From assembly GCA_964351865.1 (NCBI GenBank), contig CAYGPJ010000006.1:1-64000 (forward strand): a stretch of 64,000 bases of DNA. The letters run 5' to 3'. Below the pieces are notes generated by a model that did not search any database, had not been told where the DNA came from, and saw only the letters and a program-made list of their open reading frames with translations. A program made the translations under genes and the position numbers. Positions 17,091 to 26,437 of this stretch are shown here, one piece after another. This DNA comes from JBCDJI01 sp964351865. Lineage in GTDB: Bacteria > Verrucomicrobiota > Verrucomicrobiia > Methylacidiphilales > JBCBYL01. Numbering within the stretch: the stretch's first letter is position 1; every line of letters begins with the position of its first letter.

Positions 17091-17192
17091 GTTTCCGAAT
17101 TAAGTTCTCACACGGTGACCTGAGGAAAATAAATGTAGGGCAAGCTTGCATCTTGCCGGAGAGAGGTTGGCGAGATGCAAGCTTTAGGCTAC
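17091..17192. repeat. About 100-bp repeat, copy A (contains two-hairpin unit 17134-17192)
   Basis: From gtttccgaattaagttct through cacggtgacctgag to a tgtagggcaag hairpin unit, this closely matches 49312-49415. The match includes about 40 bp of non-palindromic sequence ahead of the two-hairpin unit. Confidence 0.85.
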
Positions 17193-17247
17193 GCCAAAAC
17201 TAAACAAGTTAGAATGGTATTTTGGTCGCGCTATCGCGCTGGGTATT

Positions 17248-17270
17248 TTTAAACCCGTCATATCACGTGG
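17248..17270 (+). repeat. 23-bp dispersed repeat, copy B
   Basis: Identical to the reverse complement of 11348-11370. It is followed by ca, then gacgactaggtgg, which resembles the accactagg found after the diverged copy near 11454-11481. Confidence 0.75.
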
Positions 17271-17411
17271 CAGAGACGACTAGGTGGTGCGTCGGTAAGA
17301 AATCCTCGGGAGAATCTCACATGGGGAAGTTGTAGGCTCTGGCAGAAGCCGGAGCAAAGAATTCTAGCCGAGACCATACCACCAAGTGCGCCCAATGAAA
17401 CTGAAACCCTT

Positions 17412-18917
17412 CTAAATCGGCACACCAGTATTTGGCCATTCCACACCGCGCATGTCACCGGTTTTCAGGAACTGGGCGTGCATGGCAAAGACGTTCTCCA
17501 GGGTGTGTGGAGTGTGGCCATCCTTGATGTTGTCAAAGTAACCATGCAACTCGTCGCGGAACTCCGGATGGGCACATTGATCCACGATCAGTCTTGCCCG
17601 TTCGTTGGGCGTTTTGCAGCGGAGATCCGCGATTCCCTGCTCGGTGACAATGACCTGAACCGAGTGTTCACTGTGATCCATGTGGCTGACCAGCGGAACA
17701 ATCGTGCTGATTTTTCCTCCTTTGGCAATGGAAGGGCAGGTGAAGATGGAGATGTAGCCGTTACGGGTGAAGTCACCTGAACCACCGATACCGTTCATGA
17801 TGTTCTTTCCCATGACGTGGGTGGAGTTCACATTTCCGAACAGATCCACTTCGATAGCCGTGTTGATGGTGATGATACCTAGTCGACGAACCATTTCGGG
17901 GTTGTTGGTGATTTCCTGTGGTCGCAGCATGATCTTCGAGCGAAACTCGTCCAAGTGATCATACATGTATTTGAGAACGTCCTGGCTGACCGTAATGGAA
18001 GTGCCGGTAGCGAAGGTGCAGCGGCCTTTTTTCATGAGATCAATGACGGAGTCCTGGATCACCTCAGTGAACATCTCAAAATTGGGAATATCGGGATGAT
18101 CTCCCAGCGCTCCCAGCACCGCATTGGCTATATTGCCTACGCCGGACTGAAGTGGCAGAAATTCCGGCGGGATATGTCCGTTACGCAATTCTTCCGCCAG
18201 AAAGTCGGCTACATTTTTGCCAATTTGGGTGGTGGTTTCATCTGCCGGGGTAAAGGCGCCCACTTCATCCGGCAGGTTAGTATGCACGATGCCGACAATT
18301 TTCTTCGGATCGATCTCAATCGCTTCGGTGCCGATACGATCTGAGCAGTTCGTTAGTTTTAATCCCTTGCGGTGTGGTGGATTCTTCGGCTCGTAGATGT
18401 CATGGAGTCCACAGAGTTCCTTGGGGTGAAAGCTGTTGAGCTCGATCAGGATTTTGTCAGCATGATGGCAGAAAGTCGGGGCAGCACCGACCGAAGTGGT
18501 GGGGTAAATTTTACCATCTTCAGTGACATGACAGGCTTCTATAATAGCCCATTGAAAATCGCCCAGAAATCCATAGCGAATGGCTTGTGGCATCGCAGAG
18601 AGGTGCATGTCAAAAAAGCGGGTGCGCCCTTCGTTGATAGCCTTGCGAAGGTATTTATTGGACTGGTAAGGCGTTCTCCATGAGATGGCGTCAGCCAGGG
18701 CCAGTTCTCCGTCTAAAGACTGGCCGGTGGATGCTCCGGTGACGACACCTATGGAAAAAGGGCGTCCGGCTGCGTGCTCAGCCTTGGCTTTTTCTGCGAT
18801 GGCGGTCGGGATGGCTTTGGCGGCCCCCGCAGGAGTGAATCCGCTGAATCCGATGGTCTGGCCATCTTGGATTAAGGCTGCGGCTTCTGCTGCGGTAAGA
18901 GTGGGATAAGTGCTCAT
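17412..18917 (-). CDS. Acetyl-CoA hydrolase/transferase family (succinyl-CoA:acetate or propionyl-CoA:succinate CoA-transferase)
   Basis: 501 aa. It moves CoA between carboxylic acids by a glutamyl-CoA intermediate. GFSGFTPAGAAKAIP near the start, the presumed catalytic Glu in FTEVIQDSVIDL, and the GGSGDFTRNGYIS loop are typical of the AarC/Cat1/ScpC group. As the last gene of the methylmalonyl-CoA cluster it most likely swaps CoA between propionyl-CoA and succinate (or acetate), saving ATP. Its ATG overlaps the birA stop (ATGA). Specificity within the group is inferred from context. Confidence 0.88.
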   Translation of the reverse strand: MSTYPTLTAAEAAALIQDGQTIGFSGFTPAGAAKAIPTAIAEKAKAEHAAGRPFSIGVVTGASTGQSLDGELALADAISWRTPYQSNKYLRKAINEGRTRFFDMHLSAMPQAIRYGFLGDFQWAIIEACHVTEDGKIYPTTSVGAAPTFCHHADKILIELNSFHPKELCGLHDIYEPKNPPHRKGLKLTNCSDRIGTEAIEIDPKKIVGIVHTNLPDEVGAFTPADETTTQIGKNVADFLAEELRNGHIPPEFLPLQSGVGNIANAVLGALGDHPDIPNFEMFTEVIQDSVIDLMKKGRCTFATGTSITVSQDVLKYMYDHLDEFRSKIMLRPQEITNNPEMVRRLGIITINTAIEVDLFGNVNSTHVMGKNIMNGIGGSGDFTRNGYISIFTCPSIAKGGKISTIVPLVSHMDHSEHSVQVIVTEQGIADLRCKTPNERARLIVDQCAHPEFRDELHGYFDNIKDGHTPHTLENVFAMHAQFLKTGDMRGVEWPNTGVPI

Positions 18918-19759
18918 GATTCTTTCTGGTTTAGGTTGGTGGATTTTTTTTCTCGTAGCATGGCGACGTAGGCGGAGTTATGAACCGTCTCCATTCCTGT
19001 ATCATCCCTGAGGATGAGGTCTCCGGATTCGGTGATGCCGTGGAAGTTGCCTGAAATCGTGTTCTGGCCGACATCCAGTTCGACCGGGCGGGGCAGGGGG
19101 CCCCACATCTGATTGAGTTCATCGACCAGGGAGGCGACTCCGCCGTTTTGCATCTGCTGATGAATTTCGAAGAGGTGGCTTAAGAGGGAAATGAGAAATT
19201 CGTCACGGCTGGGCAGGCTGGGGGTCAGATCGCAGAGGCGAGTGGTAATGTCTTTAAGTTCCGGGGATGAACTGGCAGGCGAATTAGTGAGATTGATGCC
19301 GATTCCGGCGACTACGCGGTCGTCTGAGTAGCGTTCCAGTAGGAGGCCTGCTAGCTTGCGGTCGTTGACCATGATGTCGTTGGGCCAGCGCATCCGTGCC
19401 TTGACGTTAATTTTACTCAGAGTGCGAATGACGGCAAGTCCGACTGCCAGCGGCAGTGTTTGCCAGCGCTCAGGGGCTCCGGGAGTCGGCAAGACGGCTG
19501 ATAGCCAGAGTCCACCGAGGTCGGAAGTCCATGCCCGGCCGTGACGGCCACGGCCTGCGGTCTGGCTATCGGCGACCACCGCTGTCCAATCCGGATGATG
19601 GCGTGCCTCTTCGTTCGTCGAAGGAATCTCCTTCAGGGGCAGGATGCGCCAGTTCTTCCATTCAAAAGGCGGCAGCGCTTGAGGCGTACTTCCTGCAGCG
19701 ACGTTGCCGGAACGGGGGGCATCAATTTCATTCTGCAGACCTGTGTTGATCGAATTCAC
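18914..19759 (-). CDS. birA: Biotin--[biotin carboxyl carrier protein] ligase
   Basis: 281 aa. It activates biotin with ATP and attaches it to the carrier lysine. Visible motifs: IPSTNEEA, the biotinyl-AMP loop GRGRHGRAW, RWPNDIMVNDRKLAGLL, and the small C-terminal SH3-like domain. There is no N-terminal helix-turn-helix, so this is a ligase without the E. coli-type repressor function. It lies 5 bp after the oadB-like gene and overlaps the CoA-transferase gene, so it is produced together with its probable substrate, the carrier at 21111-21491. Confidence 0.93.
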   Translation of the reverse strand: MNSINTGLQNEIDAPRSGNVAAGSTPQALPPFEWKNWRILPLKEIPSTNEEARHHPDWTAVVADSQTAGRGRHGRAWTSDLGGLWLSAVLPTPGAPERWQTLPLAVGLAVIRTLSKINVKARMRWPNDIMVNDRKLAGLLLERYSDDRVVAGIGINLTNSPASSSPELKDITTRLCDLTPSLPSRDEFLISLLSHLFEIHQQMQNGGVASLVDELNQMWGPLPRPVELDVGQNTISGNFHGITESGDLILRDDTGMETVHNSAYVAMLREKKSTNLNQKES

Positions 19760-19764
19760 TATGA

Positions 19765-21111
19765 CTATTTGAAGGTGGCAATAAAGTATCCGGCTACCAC
19801 GGCAGTGCCGATGACACCGGCTACATTGGGGCCCATCGCGTGCATCAGCAGATAATTATTGGGGTCGGCCTTCTGGCCTTCGATGTGGGAAACGCGAGCC
19901 GCCATTGGCACGGCAGAAACCCCGGCGGAGCCGATTAACGGGTTAATGGGGTTTTTACGGGAGAAGAGGTTCATGACTTTGGCCATGATGACACCGGAGG
20001 CGGTGGCAAAACCGAAGGCAATGACCCCCAGAATAACAATCTTGATGGTATCCCAGGCGAGGAAAGTGGCCCCGTTCATGGTGATGCCGACGCTGACCCC
20101 GAGGAAGATGGTGACGATGTTGATGATTTCGTTCTGAGCTGCTTTGAGTAACCGTTCCGTCACGCCGCATTCGCGGATGAAGTTGCCCAGCATCAGCATA
20201 GCGATCAGGGCTGAGGCGTCCGGAACCAGAATGATACAGGCCACCAGCACCAGCAGGCAGAAGACCAGTTTTTCCTGCTTGCTGACGGGGCGCAGGGATT
20301 TCATACGGATGGTGCGCTCCTTCTTTGATGTCAATAGCCGCATGATGGGGGGTTGAATCAGAGGAACCAGGGCCATATAACTGTAAGCGGCTACGGCGAT
20401 AGGACCGAGTAGGTCAGGGGCTAGTTTGTTACTGATGAAAATGGCAGTGGGGCCGTCCGCACCTCCGATGATACCGATGGCGGCACATTCCTGATTAGAG
20501 AACCCCATGAAGCTGGCTCCCATGAAAGTCAGAAAGACACCTAACTGCGCAGCTCCGCCCAGCAGCAGCATGCGAGGGTTAGCAATCAGGGGGCCGAAGT
20601 CAGTTAATGCGCCTACTCCAAGAAAGATGAGTGGAGGGAATATCTCCCAGCGCACGCCAAGTGAAATCAGGTCAAAGAGTCCGGGATGTCCGGGACCTTC
20701 TGGTTCGGCGCTTGGGGTGCTGGAGGGGACGGGTCGTTGAGGAATGGCTGGCGTCACTGCCGATGTTGCCCGTGTCGGGGATTGTTCAAAAAAAGGTTGG
20801 CCAGGTTGTATCTGAGGAGCGGTTCTGGCGGGATCAACGCCTGGAGCGTGGCCTTGCGTGGTAGCGGACTCGGGTTGGTGTGCCAGTTGTCTCACTACCG
20901 CTGGCGCATCCAGTTCTGGATTGTAAACACCGCGTGTCGGCAGGTTAGCCAGCAGGGCCCCGAAAGCTATGGGAACTAGTAGCAGCGGTTCAAAGCCTTT
21001 GTAGACTGCCAGATAAAAGAGCACTAGCACGACGCCCCACATGATGAGCATCTGGTGGGTGATCTCATGTAGCCCGGTGAGAGCGATAAAGTTCTGAATT
21101 TGATCAATCAT
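19765..21111 (-). CDS. Na+-pumping decarboxylase beta subunit (OadB/MmdB/GcdB)
   Basis: 448 aa, about ten membrane helices. This subunit decarboxylates carboxybiotin and exports Na+. FPPLIFLGVGALTDFGPL, GIIGGADGPTAIFISNKLAP and the Asp in it are family hallmarks. Between the second and third helices (about residues 62-148) there is an insertion rich in Pro, Ala, Thr and Gln that ordinary OadB proteins lack. The start shares one base with the carrier stop (TAATG). In this cluster it most likely belongs to a methylmalonyl-CoA decarboxylase complex. Confidence 0.92.
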   Translation of the reverse strand: MIDQIQNFIALTGLHEITHQMLIMWGVVLVLFYLAVYKGFEPLLLVPIAFGALLANLPTRGVYNPELDAPAVVRQLAHQPESATTQGHAPGVDPARTAPQIQPGQPFFEQSPTRATSAVTPAIPQRPVPSSTPSAEPEGPGHPGLFDLISLGVRWEIFPPLIFLGVGALTDFGPLIANPRMLLLGGAAQLGVFLTFMGASFMGFSNQECAAIGIIGGADGPTAIFISNKLAPDLLGPIAVAAYSYMALVPLIQPPIMRLLTSKKERTIRMKSLRPVSKQEKLVFCLLVLVACIILVPDASALIAMLMLGNFIRECGVTERLLKAAQNEIINIVTIFLGVSVGITMNGATFLAWDTIKIVILGVIAFGFATASGVIMAKVMNLFSRKNPINPLIGSAGVSAVPMAARVSHIEGQKADPNNYLLMHAMGPNVAGVIGTAVVAGYFIATFK

Positions 21112-21491
21112 TAAGACAGTTCTATCAGAGGTTGACCTTCTTCGACAGCATCACCTTCACCGACAAGAATTTTCCCAATGGTTCCATCCTGCGGGGCGAA
21201 GACATGGGTGTTCATTTTCATGGCTTCCATCGTGATGAGTTCGTCGCCTTCTTTAACAGCTTGACCGACACTGACTTCGAGCGAAACGATCTTACCGGCC
21301 AGCGGACTCAGGACAGATCCATCGGAAGCGGCGGCTCTGGGAGCGGCAGCAGCAGCGGGAGATGGAGGGGTTACGGACGCAGATGCAGGGCGTGTTCGAG
21401 GTGATGCTGGCGGCGTGGATTGGCCTTCCTCCAGAACTTCTACAGTGACATCATAGGCTTTGCCTTCGACGGTGATTCTCAGTTTTTTCAT
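21111..21491 (-). CDS. Biotin carboxyl carrier protein (decarboxylase gamma subunit type)
   Basis: 126 aa. A C-terminal biotinyl domain with the attachment Lys in EAMKMN (about residues 91-96) is preceded by an Ala/Pro/Ser-rich flexible linker (about 25-60) and a short N-terminal strand KKLRITVEGKAYDVTVE. It carries CO2 between the carboxyltransferases and the membrane pump. Genes are packed: 38 bp after the OadG-like gene and overlapping the OadB-like gene. Confidence 0.93.
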   Translation of the reverse strand: MKKLRITVEGKAYDVTVEVLEEGQSTPPASPRTRPASASVTPPSPAAAAAPRAAASDGSVLSPLAGKIVSLEVSVGQAVKEGDELITMEAMKMNTHVFAPQDGTIGKILVGEGDAVEEGQPLIELS

Positions 21492-21529
21492 AAAGCGAAT
21501 AAGGGAATAGAGGGTGGGTGGATCATGGG

Positions 21530-21952
21530 TTAACGGACTTTGTGACTGGAAAAGATGGCGCGGCGTCCTTCTGCTGACCAGGTGGAGACTTGATGTTCGG
21601 GTTCGTGATTGGAATGGCGGTGTTGTACTCCGACAATCCGGTAGGGACCGTTGACGGTGGTCTGAACGGCAGCCGCGATCAGTGCCAGCGTGGAGGCAGA
21701 AATGCCATCATTCGGATCTTCGGCTGGCGATGTGTGTGCATTGGTGCCGCCTAGGGCCTCTTTTTTTCTCAGCGACCGTTCCTGAATCAGCACGAAGCAT
21801 TTTCCAATCACGGCAATGCTAACCCACAGGAAAGACAGTACGCCCAGGACAACGATAAAGCCGGTGACAATCATTGTCAGCGAGGCGGTAAACTCTTCTG
21901 GAGAAGGTAAAAAAAATGCAAATGAAGTGAATGTCGACATAACGCTAGGCAT
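21530..21952 (-). CDS. OadG-like small membrane subunit
   Basis: 140 aa. One membrane helix (about residues 22-48, MIVTGFIVVLGVLSFLWVSI) is followed by a charged segment and a hydrophilic tail. Size, topology and position between the MmdA-like and carrier genes match the OadG/MmdD anchor that holds the complex on the membrane. The C-terminal part (ISASTLALIAAAVQTTVNGPYRIV) also matches the tail seen in this family. An in-frame ATG five codons downstream is an alternative start. Confidence 0.82.
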   Translation of the reverse strand: MPSVMSTFTSFAFFLPSPEEFTASLTMIVTGFIVVLGVLSFLWVSIAVIGKCFVLIQERSLRKKEALGGTNAHTSPAEDPNDGISASTLALIAAAVQTTVNGPYRIVGVQHRHSNHEPEHQVSTWSAEGRRAIFSSHKVR

Positions 21953-21960
21953 TGTGCACC

Positions 21961-23514
21961 TCAGAGAGGAATATTTCCATGTTTTTTCGGAGGACGTGTT
22001 TCACGTTTGGAGAGCGTGGCACGCAATGATCTGGCGATGACGGCGCGGGTGGCGGCCGGGTTGATGACATCGGTCACCATGGCGGCTTCAGCAGCCTGAT
22101 AAGGACTGGCGAACTGCTCGCGATACTGATCCTGCAGTTCTTTTTCCTTGGCTTGCGTGTCCTCGGCAGCCTCTAACTCTCTGCGGTATAAAATTTTAAC
22201 TGCCCCTTCGGCTCCCATCACGGCAATTTCTGCGGTCGGCCAGGCATAAACCAGATCCGCACCCATGTCTTTACTGCACATTGCCAGGTAAGCTCCTCCA
22301 TAGGCTTTGCGCATGATCAAGGTGATTTTTGGAACGGTGGCGGCCGCATAGGCAAAGAGCATTTTGGCACCATGACGAATGATACCACCGCGCTCCTGTG
22401 CGACACCCGGGAAGAATCCGGGCACATCCACCAGGCTGACAATCGGGATATTGAAGATATTGCAAAAGCGAATGAAGCGCGCTGATTTATCTGAGGCATC
22501 AATGTCGAGGCAACCTGCTTTTACCATAGGTTCATTGGCGACGATACCGACTACGACACCGCCAATGCGGGCGAAACCGATCACCATATTCTTGGCCCAG
22601 TCCATCATGACTTCGAAGAAATCTCCATCATCCACCAGTAGCTCAATGACGTGGTGTACATTCAGGGGAGCTTTGGAGGAGTCCGGAATGATTTCGTTCA
22701 TGGCGGGATCATCCTCAGTGGGGAGCGGAACACTTAAATCGTGAGGCGGATCCATCATGTTATTCGAAGGGATGAAGGAAAGAAGTTTGCGGGCCAGTTC
22801 GATGGCGTGGGCGTCATTTTCGGCTACAAAGTGAATATTTCCGCTGACTGAAGCATGGGCGGCGGCGCTGCCGATTTGCTCCATGGTTGCCGTTTCTCCC
22901 GTAGCCGCTTTGATGACGGCAGGCCCGCAAATGAACATATTCGCGGTATCCTTGGTCATGATCAGGAAGTCGGTGAGTGCGGGGGAATAGGCGGCACCGC
23001 CGGCGCAAGGTCCAGCGATGATGGCGATCTGTGGCACGACGCCAGAAAGAATGACGTTATTGAAAAACACTTTCCCGTAACCGGAGAGCGATTGAACCCC
23101 CTCCTGGATGCGGGCTCCTCCGGAGTCGTTGAACCCGATCACTGGCATGCCCGAGGTCAGAGCATAGTCCATGATATCACAAATCTTCTGGGCATGAGTG
23201 GCTCCCAGTGAACCACCACTGACCGTGAAGTCCTGACTGAAGCAAGCTACCTGGCGGCCGTCGACATTTCCGATACCGGTGATGACTCCGTCCATAGGGA
23301 GGCGCTTGGATTGCATTCCGAAATTGGTGGATTGATGTTGTGCATGCATGGCAAATTCCTGGAAGGTATCTGCTTCATACAGGTTATTTACACGATCACG
23401 CGCGGTCATTAACCCTTTTTCGTGACGTTTATCAATTTTATCCTGGCCTCCGGCTAGGCGGGCTTCCTGCTGGCGTTTTTCCAGTTTTTCAATGAGTGAG
23501 GGATCGATGGGCAT
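21961..23514 (-). CDS. mmdA: Methylmalonyl-CoA decarboxylase/carboxyltransferase alpha (12S) subunit
   Basis: 517 aa. An acyl-CoA carboxyltransferase that moves CO2 between methylmalonyl-CoA and biotin. N- and C-terminal crotonase-like halves are complete: GFNDSGGARIQEGVQSLSGYG is the oxyanion region and VDVPGFFPGVAQERGGIIRHGAK with RKAYGGAYLAM are in the C half. No biotin carboxylase is nearby, which favours the decarboxylase or transcarboxylase role over propionyl-CoA carboxylase. It is followed 8 bp later by the OadG-like gene. Confidence 0.92.
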   Translation of the reverse strand: MPIDPSLIEKLEKRQQEARLAGGQDKIDKRHEKGLMTARDRVNNLYEADTFQEFAMHAQHQSTNFGMQSKRLPMDGVITGIGNVDGRQVACFSQDFTVSGGSLGATHAQKICDIMDYALTSGMPVIGFNDSGGARIQEGVQSLSGYGKVFFNNVILSGVVPQIAIIAGPCAGGAAYSPALTDFLIMTKDTANMFICGPAVIKAATGETATMEQIGSAAAHASVSGNIHFVAENDAHAIELARKLLSFIPSNNMMDPPHDLSVPLPTEDDPAMNEIIPDSSKAPLNVHHVIELLVDDGDFFEVMMDWAKNMVIGFARIGGVVVGIVANEPMVKAGCLDIDASDKSARFIRFCNIFNIPIVSLVDVPGFFPGVAQERGGIIRHGAKMLFAYAAATVPKITLIMRKAYGGAYLAMCSKDMGADLVYAWPTAEIAVMGAEGAVKILYRRELEAAEDTQAKEKELQDQYREQFASPYQAAEAAMVTDVINPAATRAVIARSLRATLSKRETRPPKKHGNIPL

Positions 23515-23563
23515 GATGGATTTTTTATTTATGAGTTAGGAGTGATGAATGATGAGTGATGAT

Positions 23564-23965
23564 TTATTTGGGGCAGCAGAATTCGGTGAGTACTCCGTGG
23601 GTCGATTTAGGGTGTAGAAATGCAACGAGTTTGTCGCCAGCTCCCTCGATCGGTTTTTCGTGGATCAGGCGGGCACCACTGTCGGCGGCCTGCTGTAATT
23701 GAGCTTCGATATTGTCGGTGCCGAAAGCGATGTGGTGAATGCCTTCACCCTTGGAGGCGAGAAACTTGGCGATCGGGCTGTCATCAGCGGTGGGTTCCAG
23801 CAGTTCGATGTGGGTGCCGCCAACATCAAAAAAGGCGGTTTTGACCTTCTGTGATTCAACTTCTTCTATGTGTTCACATTTCAAACCGAGTGTTTTTTCG
23901 TAATAGGGAATACTTTCTTCCAGTGAGTTCACGGCGATTCCGAGGTGATCAATTTTACCAATCAT
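23564..23965 (-). CDS. mce: Methylmalonyl-CoA epimerase
   Basis: 133 aa. It interconverts the (R) and (S) forms of methylmalonyl-CoA, linking the mutase to the carboxyltransferase. It is a VOC-fold protein of normal length. The metal ligands are His in KIDHLGIAV, Glu in THIELLEP, His in GIHHIAFG and Glu in LTEFCCPK. It sits between meaB and mmdA on the same strand. Confidence 0.93.
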   Translation of the reverse strand: MIGKIDHLGIAVNSLEESIPYYEKTLGLKCEHIEEVESQKVKTAFFDVGGTHIELLEPTADDSPIAKFLASKGEGIHHIAFGTDNIEAQLQQAADSGARLIHEKPIEGAGDKLVAFLHPKSTHGVLTEFCCPK

Positions 23966-24126
23966 GATGTATTTCTTTCTTTTCAGCTATGAGCTTAACT
24001 AATCTTAAGCACAGGCGCAGTATAATATATTAGAATGCCTAATTACAAGCAGATTCGTCAATTTGTTGAAGTTTTTTTGATATTTTCAGGAAAAGCATAA
24101 GATTTATTTTGCGGGCCAGGCACTAG

Positions 24127-25227
24127 TTAACGCTGGAAAATGTTCAGCAATTCAGTCGCTCCGGCGGAAGCGGGAGTGTGACCACTAAGAACACTCGCTC
24201 GAATTTTGTCCAACTGCGCACTGACGTTCGGGTCGGCATAGAATCCCGCGATGAGTTGTTGTTCGACCATTGCGTGCATCCAGTCGAGTCGCTGCTGGTT
24301 TCGGTTCTGAGCGAGTTGCCCGCTGGTGAGCATTTGTTGATGAAACTGGTGGATGAGGGTCCAGACGGAGTCCACTCCTTCTCCACTGATAGATGAGCAC
24401 TTCAGCGCTTGAGGTGTCCAAGCGGGGGTGGCTGGTTTCAAGTAGTGAAGCGCTCGCTCAGCTTCCTGACGTGCGGCTTCGGCGCGGGTCAGGTTGTCGC
24501 CGTCTGCTTTATTGATCAGAATGGCGTCAGCTAATTCCACCACGCCCTTCTTGATCCCTTGCAGTTCATCTCCACCGCCTGCAATCATCAGCAATAAGAA
24601 AAAATCAACCATCGAGCGGACGGTCGTTTCGTTCTGACCGACTCCGACGGTTTCCACCAGAATGACATCGAAACCGGCGGCTTCGCAGAGAATGATGGTT
24701 TCACGACTTTTGCGGGTGACGCCGCCGAGGTTGCCACCGGTCGGTGAGGGGCGAATGAATGCCTGCGGGTGGCACGAGAGTTTTTCCATCCGGGTTTTGT
24801 CACCCAGGATGCTGCCCTGGGTCACGGAGCTGCTGGGATCCACTGCCAGCACGGCCACTTTTTTCTGCTGATCGCAGAGTTGGGTGCCAAAGGCTTCGAT
24901 AAAGGTGCTCTTGCCGGCGCCGGGAATGCCGGTGATGCCAATCCGGATCGACCGACCGGCATGCGGCAGGAGTGCTTTAATGATGGCGTCTGCGGTTTCC
25001 CGATGTGCGGGAGCATTACTTTCGACCAGCGTGATCGCTTTGGAGAGTAGCGAGCGGTTACCGGAAAGAATGCCGTCAATCAGTTCGGGGGCAGAATGCC
25101 GTTTGCGTTTGTGGCGGGGAGTAACGGATTGCGCAGGGGAGGAAATACCATCCATTACTCTGCCGGCAAAGGCTGGTCCTGCATTTTCAGGAGTCCATTC
25201 GGGTCGCTTATGCTCTTGCTGATCCAC
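24127..25227 (-). CDS. meaB: Methylmalonyl-CoA mutase chaperone GTPase MeaB (ArgK)
   Basis: 366 aa. A G3E GTPase that protects and reloads cobalamin in the mutase. Motifs: P-loop GITGIPGAGKSTF, DPSS in AVDPSSSV, ETVGVGQ, and NKADGDN for guanine. The first 45 residues, Lys/Arg/His-rich, precede the usual start of the family. The mutase genes are on the same strand, separated by one phosphoesterase gene and a REP-like palindrome. Confidence 0.94.
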   Translation of the reverse strand: MDQQEHKRPEWTPENAGPAFAGRVMDGISSPAQSVTPRHKRKRHSAPELIDGILSGNRSLLSKAITLVESNAPAHRETADAIIKALLPHAGRSIRIGITGIPGAGKSTFIEAFGTQLCDQQKKVAVLAVDPSSSVTQGSILGDKTRMEKLSCHPQAFIRPSPTGGNLGGVTRKSRETIILCEAAGFDVILVETVGVGQNETTVRSMVDFFLLLMIAGGGDELQGIKKGVVELADAILINKADGDNLTRAEAARQEAERALHYLKPATPAWTPQALKCSSISGEGVDSVWTLIHQFHQQMLTSGQLAQNRNQQRLDWMHAMVEQQLIAGFYADPNVSAQLDKIRASVLSGHTPASAGATELLNIFQR

Positions 25228-25327
25228 AGGGGCTTAGTAAAGCACCAGATCTATCGTAACTCAAAATAAATCCATAAAAGTGTGCTGCGGTAAGGAACGA
25301 CTCAAATGGATTTAACCTATCTAATGA

Positions 25328-26437
25328 TCAGCCGATCACTACGATTTCACTCCGGCTGCTGGTGCGGATTTGCGGCCCCCAGGCGCCGGTGCCACAGGAT
25401 ACGTAGATGTCGGTGCCGTCACGCCGCTGATGGCCGTGGCTGATTTGGAAGATACGTTGGGTGATCCATTGAAACGGCCAGAATTGTCCATGATGAGTAT
25501 GGCCACAGAATAACAGGTCGGCTTTCACGTCGACGGCTTCCTGGATACGAACGGGTTGGTGATCTAGAACGATCAGCGGTTTGTCGCGCTGAATGTCTTG
25601 GAGAATGTGCTTGAGGGGGACGGAGGCTTGCTGATTGACGCGGACACTGGCGGCATCTTCCCGACCGGCCACAATGACGGGGCCTAGATTGATGGCCTGA
25701 TCGCGCAGCACTTTGATGCCGCAGGATTCCAACCACTTCGACGTGGCGTCCACACCGGAGATCCATTCGTGGTTGCCGGTGACGGCAATGACTCCATGCG
25801 TCGATTGCAGTTGTTGCAGTGCAGCCCGAAAGGGGTCACTTCTGGGGCTCTTTGTCAGGTCTTCGTCGATGGTGTCGCCGGGGAGTAAAATAAGGTCGGG
25901 CGCTTGCTCGTTGATTAATCTGACGATGCGCTGAATGCGGACGGATGAAACCAGTCCACACAGGTGAATGTCGGAAGCGATCACAATGCGTAGGCCGGCG
26001 GGAGCGGGAATCGAGAGGTGTCGTACTTTTGGAAAACGAACATTCAAGTGGCCGACCACCAGAGCGATCAGGATGATGCTGCTGAGAACCAGGAAATACT
26101 GAAGCATCCATGGCGCGATGTCGGCAGGCATGACGGGGAGAAAGCAATTCAGCAAGAAGATGAGATCCAAAACAAAGCAACCCAGAAACAGGTAGCTCAT
26201 ACATCCCAGCCACCAGGAGCCGAGATGTAGCAGGGGCAGCGAGAGCTTTGGCGCGGTCGATTCCAATGCTCTTCCTGCTATATACGAGAGTCCTAAAAAG
26301 ATGAAACTTCCCAATAGGATCCAGCGGGTGACGCTATCGCCAAAAAGCGGCCAGAGATGAAACAGGATAAATCCGTGAATCACTCCCAGCAGAGTGAGCA
26401 TGACGGTAATAAACAGAATCCAGGAACGCAGCGGCAC
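25328..26437 (-). CDS. Membrane-anchored metallophosphoesterase
   Basis: 369 aa. Four membrane helices (about residues 7-27, 38-55, 68-95, 110-130) precede a calcineurin-like domain. The metal motifs are intact: SDIHLCGL (DxH), LLPGDTIDED (GD), VTGNHEWISG (GNHE) and FCGHTHHGQFWP (GHxH). It resembles the YkuE/YaeI group of lipid-linked phosphoesterases. It lies in the methylmalonyl-CoA cluster but has no obvious place in the pathway, so it may simply be a passenger. Confidence 0.9.
   Translation of the reverse strand: MPLRSWILFITVMLTLLGVIHGFILFHLWPLFGDSVTRWILLGSFIFLGLSYIAGRALESTAPKLSLPLLHLGSWWLGCMSYLFLGCFVLDLIFLLNCFLPVMPADIAPWMLQYFLVLSSIILIALVVGHLNVRFPKVRHLSIPAPAGLRIVIASDIHLCGLVSSVRIQRIVRLINEQAPDLILLPGDTIDEDLTKSPRSDPFRAALQQLQSTHGVIAVTGNHEWISGVDATSKWLESCGIKVLRDQAINLGPVIVAGREDAASVRVNQQASVPLKHILQDIQRDKPLIVLDHQPVRIQEAVDVKADLLFCGHTHHGQFWPFQWITQRIFQISHGHQRRDGTDIYVSCGTGAWGPQIRTSSRSEIVVIG

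Larger units (their letters stand above)
17048..17411. other. 364-bp non-coding gap with dispersed repeats
   Basis: It lies between two convergent genes. It contains a long repeat shared with 49312-49415 (17091-17192) and the 23-bp dispersed sequence (17248-17270). The rest shows only short inverted repeats (gctccggcttctgcc region near 17335-17355) and no gene. Confidence 0.65.
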
